Shown one piece after another: positions 60,258 through 64,000 of a stretch of DNA of 64,000 nucleotides (position 1 is the stretch's first letter; the number at the start of each line of letters is the position of its first letter). A program made the position numbers and the translations under genes. The notes under the pieces were generated by a model. It was not told where the DNA came from and searched no databases. It worked only from the letters and a program-made list of their open reading frames with translations. This DNA comes from Pagrus major (Eukaryota; Chordata; Actinopteri; Spariformes; Sparidae): positions 16,695,466-16,759,465 of the forward strand of contig NC_133236.1 in assembly GCF_040436345.1 (NCBI RefSeq). The letters are read 5' to 3'.

Positions 60258-62613
60258 TCACAGGGTAGAGTTCAAGAACTCAAGAAGTTCTGCTCGATTT
60301 TTATCCCGCTGTAACAACAAAGGCAAACTCAAATAATCAGTTGTCAAACTATGAAAATGCTGTTGAGTGCTTACTTAATAGCAAAAAGGTGAGATTACCT
60401 GTTTGTCTTTCTTTGACTTCTTTACTTTCATCTTTATCTTCTTCCCTGAAATCATACTGTACTTGCCCTTTTTCCGGTCCTTCAAGTACTAAAAGAAAAA
60501 CAATGCACGTTCAAGGGTTCTAGAATATGAAAATTCATTCATTTAAATATGATTCATCGACATCAACTATCAATAACTATGTACAATAACAAACAAAATA
60601 TTTTTTTGATGTATGTATTTATGGTCACACAGGCAAGAAAATGAATTTCTGTTTAATGCAACCTTAATGGGAAGTTACCTTGGATATCTGTACAGGTCCC
60701 GCATTTTCCTCTCCTTTAGCTTTCTTGTCTTTTTTACGTTTATGTCGCTTTTCTTTCTTTCCTTTCTGCAAAAAAAGTTTGATTTAGTTTTAAGTGAGTT
60801 ACTTATAAAATATTTTTTGTAAATACATGAAATAAAATGCATTAGATTACTTTTTTGTGTTGTTTCTCCTTTTTCCTTTTCTTAGACTGCTTTCTGGATT
60901 TACTCCGAGAGTCTGAAAAACAACAACAACAAAAAAACAGCACAATGAATCCTTTTATTTTCACAACAGTACCAATATCTACAGACATAAAATGTGGATT
61001 TAAAAAGCAATTTTTAGGAAAAAATAATTAAAAGCATATGAGATTGATAAAATTCAGCACTGAAGAAGTCTGTAAAAAATTAAATTTTAGGAGAAAGTTA
61101 AGTGACCACAAAAAAAGTTTAGCCACCAAAGGTTCTCAGATGTGCTCAGAACTTAAAGACACACTTACCGCTACTGCTAGAGCTACTCGAACTGCGGCTA
61201 GATGAGTGTGATGAACCCGACGAAGAAGAAGACGATGAGGATGAAGACGATGAGGATGAAGAAGATGAACTGGAAGAGGAAGACGAGGAAGATCTACTAC
61301 GGCTGCGTTTCCGCTTCCCTTTTTCTCGTCCTGAACAAACAGAAGACAGAGACACAAAGATAAACCTTCTTTAGGAATTCCAATGAAGGTGACCCTGTGT
61401 TCTTGCTTAAAGCAAGAAATGAGCACCAGCCATGAGGAAAACAAAATTAACTGCAAACTGTGGGGATGAACAACCAGTGACCTGATGCACTGATGATATT
61501 ATGGATGTCATTAGTTGTAACCCAAGTCCCAACTATTCTCCCATGGTTCTCCTAAATAAAAATAAAAATATCAATTTTAAAACCATGTAAGAGAGTGATA
61601 TTTTGAAAAAAAAGGAAAGATATCACTCACATGAAAGAAAAGCATAAATATGACGGATATTTTTTGTTTATAGCAGCAAATAATATCAATACCAATGACA
61701 TTATTCTTGAGTTTGCAAAAGTATCAACATTTTTTTGCTCCAAATGTATTTATTTTTCCATGATGAGTAAAAGTTTAATCATCAAACTGTAGTTATCACA
61801 CCAAGGGCTATTTTACTGATATTCTAAAGATTGTATAATTTTCTCTTTTAAAGTAACTAACAGGCCACAATGCAATTAATATAAAATAAACAGAAATGTG
61901 TACGGGTGAGGAACCTCTATGACGATGACTCAACAGTTTTGCAGCATCACGTACATATTTGCAAGATTTTGCAGTAACTGAAGTTTATGAATGAATAAGA
62001 CAAATTGTTTTAGCTCTACCAGCGTTTAAAGTTTGCATGTGGTTAGTTTATTTTCTTTTTAGTCTAAAACAACATTACATGCACACAACTTTCCTCCCAT
62101 AGTGAAAATGAGAAAACAACAGTAAAACAGTGTAAGTGTCTATATACGAGTCAAGTTTTGGATATGATGGTGAGTTTCATGTGTCTTCTACATAAGCAGT
62201 CTTGCCTCTGCTCCTTGATCTCCTCCTTTCATCTGATCTGGAGGTGGAGCTGGAAACTCTGCACTCCGCTCTCGTTGACTGGAAACATAAGAAATGTTGA
62301 CAAATATATTTGGTGTGTGTGACTGCGTCCTGGATGTGACAGGACATGATTTTTTTAGAAATGAGATCTGAGCTCCAGGAAGATGGCGTTACACATCACA
62401 CAAGTTACGCCTGACCATTTACAACAGGTAACCAAATGTCTACAATCGTGGCTTGATAAAGACACCTCTGGTTAAAGACTCTTACGTTGATTGTCCTTTA
62501 TGTAGCTTAGTGCTTAACGTTACCTGGGCTACGTTTACTAAGCTAAAGCTAAATGCGTTTTAAGCTAATAAATAATCTACTGCTGGTGAAAGAAGAGGTT
62601 CTTTACTCACCAT
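60258..62613 (-). CDS. Ser/Arg/Lys-rich protein, SR-like, complete, seven coding exons
   Basis: I do not recognise the family. Exons on the - strand: 62613-62611 (ATG alone), 62278-62206, 61330-61169, 60912-60851, 60765-60679, 60488-60399, 60308-60258. Phases join to 175 aa. An in-frame TAA at 62634-62632 supports the start. The protein has an RS-type segment (RRRSRSRGREKGKRKRSRSR, 19-38), 25 consecutive serines (39-63), a second Ser run (72-79), a Lys-rich segment (84-118) and a less repetitive end (KYSMISGKKIKMKVKKSKKD, then RDKNRAELLEFLNSTL). Such composition suggests a nuclear, splicing-associated protein, but that is inference. Serine codons in the tract are mixed (TCT, TCC, TCA, TCG, AGT). 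Intron 2 appears to start with GC (62205-62204), donor AGAG|GCAAGA. It is tail to tail with rd3. Confidence 0.75.
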
Positions 62614-62889
62614 TGCGCCAGCAGGTTGCAGTTAATGTATCACATATATATAGAGAAACGGACACAACAACCGCTGGAAATAGGTAAAAATATATATATT
62701 TATTCGCAATTATCTCTAGTAAATTAGCATCAGCCGACAGTCTTAGGAGACATTTTGTATCCCATGATGCACCGCGGCTACACCTTCAAAACAACGGAGG
62801 GAACTCGGGCCCACAGACAACACAGCGCCCCCTGCTGCTCAGCGACGGGAGCTGCAGCTCATCGTGTAGAGCGCTGCTGAGTCAAACAG
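62614..62889. promoter_or_regulatory. Likely shared promoter of the SR-like gene and a divergent + strand transcript
   Basis: GC-richer than its surroundings, with CG dinucleotides around 62770-62870. On the + strand, AACAG|GTGAGTTAAGG at 62885-62899 is a strong splice donor (intron from 62890), as for a non-coding first exon of a gene going right. On the - strand it is upstream of the SR-like ATG. The neighbour itself is not in the window. Confidence 0.4.
62825..62838 (-). promoter_or_regulatory. CTCF-like motif (- strand)
   Basis: The reverse complement GCAGCAGGGGGCGC fits CCASYAGRKGGCRS at 13 of 14 positions, the strongest such motif seen. It lies in the likely divergent promoter. Confidence 0.4.
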
Positions 62890-62899
62890 GTGAGTTAAG

Positions 62900-64000
62900 G
62901 CTGTAAACTAAAAGATACGAAATTAATATAATGTCTGCTGGGATTTTAATATTAAGCTGCCTTTAAGCTGTAGACATTTATTTTACCTGCCACATGTCTT
63001 TTTCTTTCTAGAGTTAATCAACGTTACACCTAGCTAGCTAGCTAATATTAAGGCAGATTCAAACAGCAGCTCTGCAGTAAATCCAGATTTCTTTAAAGTT
63101 ATGATGTTGAGGAGTTGTTAAAATTGCTTGAGAGAGATGTTGAATTAACTTCATGGCCATTTTGGACTTGTGTTTCTAGCTCATGTCTACCCTTATTGAT
63201 ATAAAGGAGGTGTGTCAATTAAGCTAAAAGCTAACATCAGCATGCTAATCATGCTCACAAGATAAAAAAAAAACAAAAAAACTTCAGCATTTTCAAATAA
63301 CAAACATGCGTTATCATTGTTGAACATAACTCATAGTATTTCCAAGCAGCACACTTGAATGTGGAAATAAATACAAATAGCGACGAATAAACGAAAACAA
63401 CAGTAAAAGGAAAATAAATTGAATTAGGGAGATTTAATCAATATAATTCAGAGAGTCTCAAGGCACATCTTTTTTCCAACTTTTCAAAGATTGAAAAAAT
63501 GTTTTCAATGTTTTAAATTCCACAAAATGTAAAAAATATATATCTGTCAGTATGAAGTTTACCCATAATCAAAATTAAGGATCAACCGATGTTTTTTTCA
63601 GGGCAGATACCCCTTAGTAATAATCAAGGAGCCCGATAACCATTATTGGAACAAATATAAAGTTGCAGTAAAATTAAGAATATTGGTGTCAAAGTTGAGA
63701 GTAACTAACTACTGGAATGTAACTAACTACATTATTCTGTGTTAATAGGCCATTACTTGTGACTTGTAATCAATTAGATAGCGTTGTGGGTGGGACATTG
63801 AGTGAGACCACAGAGTTGCGACTACAGACAGAGAAAGGATGCCGCATTAGAGCCAAACTAGTGAATTTTTAAATTGATTAATTTTATCTGCAATCGCACA
63901 CAGAAAACACAGATACCGATAACTGGAAATGCTGAATATCGGCTCCGATAAATGACATCCAGCCAATAGTTATTATGATATTTAACTCAAAAACTGCAAA
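62900..64000. other. Right flank, non-coding, with dispersed repeats
   Basis: No coding exon recognised. From about 63555 to 63985, 'aaggatcaaccgatgttttt', 'aaggagcccgataaccatta' and 'tatcggctccgataaatgac' form a common fish repeat type. An 'agctaacatcagcatgctaa' block near 63225 is also repeat-like. This would be intron 1 of the putative divergent transcript. Confidence 0.5.

Noticed and set aside
61136-61456. 106-codon - strand frame reading the SR-like exon 3 as His/Leu/Pro
   Set aside because: Wrong frame; the serine frame joins neighbouring exons in phase.
1-64000. CRISPR arrays, tRNA or rRNA genes, microRNAs of the human 1q32 region (miR-29, miR-205)
   Set aside because: No regular spacer array, no tRNA-like cloverleaf and no matching mature microRNA sequence seen by eye; a covariance-model search would settle RNA genes.

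Overview
The window looks like nuclear DNA of a teleost fish, most likely a spiny-rayed (percomorph) species. Genes are split by short GT-AG introns, the protein-coding genes are vertebrate orthologues, and the spacers are full of short dispersed repeats typical of fish genomes. No bacterial, organellar or viral gene set is present. The species cannot be named from sequence alone.

Layout. From left to right on the + strand lie the last two coding exons of lpgat1 (7725-9356), a complete nek2 (17030-21143, nine coding exons, 445 aa), a complete slc30a1/ZnT1 (22795-25787, two exons, 486 aa), a ~26 kb spacer without convincing genes, and rd3 (53534-58404, two coding exons, 218 aa). On the - strand, tail to tail with rd3, is a seven-exon gene for a 175-residue Ser/Arg/Lys-rich protein (60258-62613) that I could not name. 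A CpG-containing stretch just beyond its start carries a + strand splice-donor-like site, hinting at a divergent neighbour. The order LPGAT1-NEK2-SLC30A1-RD3, all on one strand, matches human 1q32 as I remember it, so this is an old vertebrate synteny block.

The genes do not form a pathway. LPGAT1 is an ER lysophospholipid acyltransferase, NEK2 a centrosomal mitotic kinase, ZnT1 a plasma-membrane zinc exporter, and RD3 a photoreceptor guanylate-cyclase regulator. Regulation is visible in places: CCAAT boxes and an E2F-type site before nek2, and CCAAT boxes plus a metal-response element before slc30a1.

Spacers. I could assign a Penelope-like retroelement that has lost part of its reverse transcriptase, a LINE 3' end with an AACT tail, long foldback (hairpin) elements, a ~145 bp inverted repeat about 1.1 kb apart, at least eight scattered copies of one short repeat family, two minisatellites and several microsatellites. 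Most notable in the genes: two introns that appear to use GC rather than GT donors (nek2 intron 5 and intron 2 of the SR-like gene), a built-in read-through end in nek2 intron 8 resembling the human NEK2B isoform, and a compact, uncharacterised SR-like protein with a 25-serine tract and a non-repetitive C-terminal module. I found no clearly new multi-gene system.
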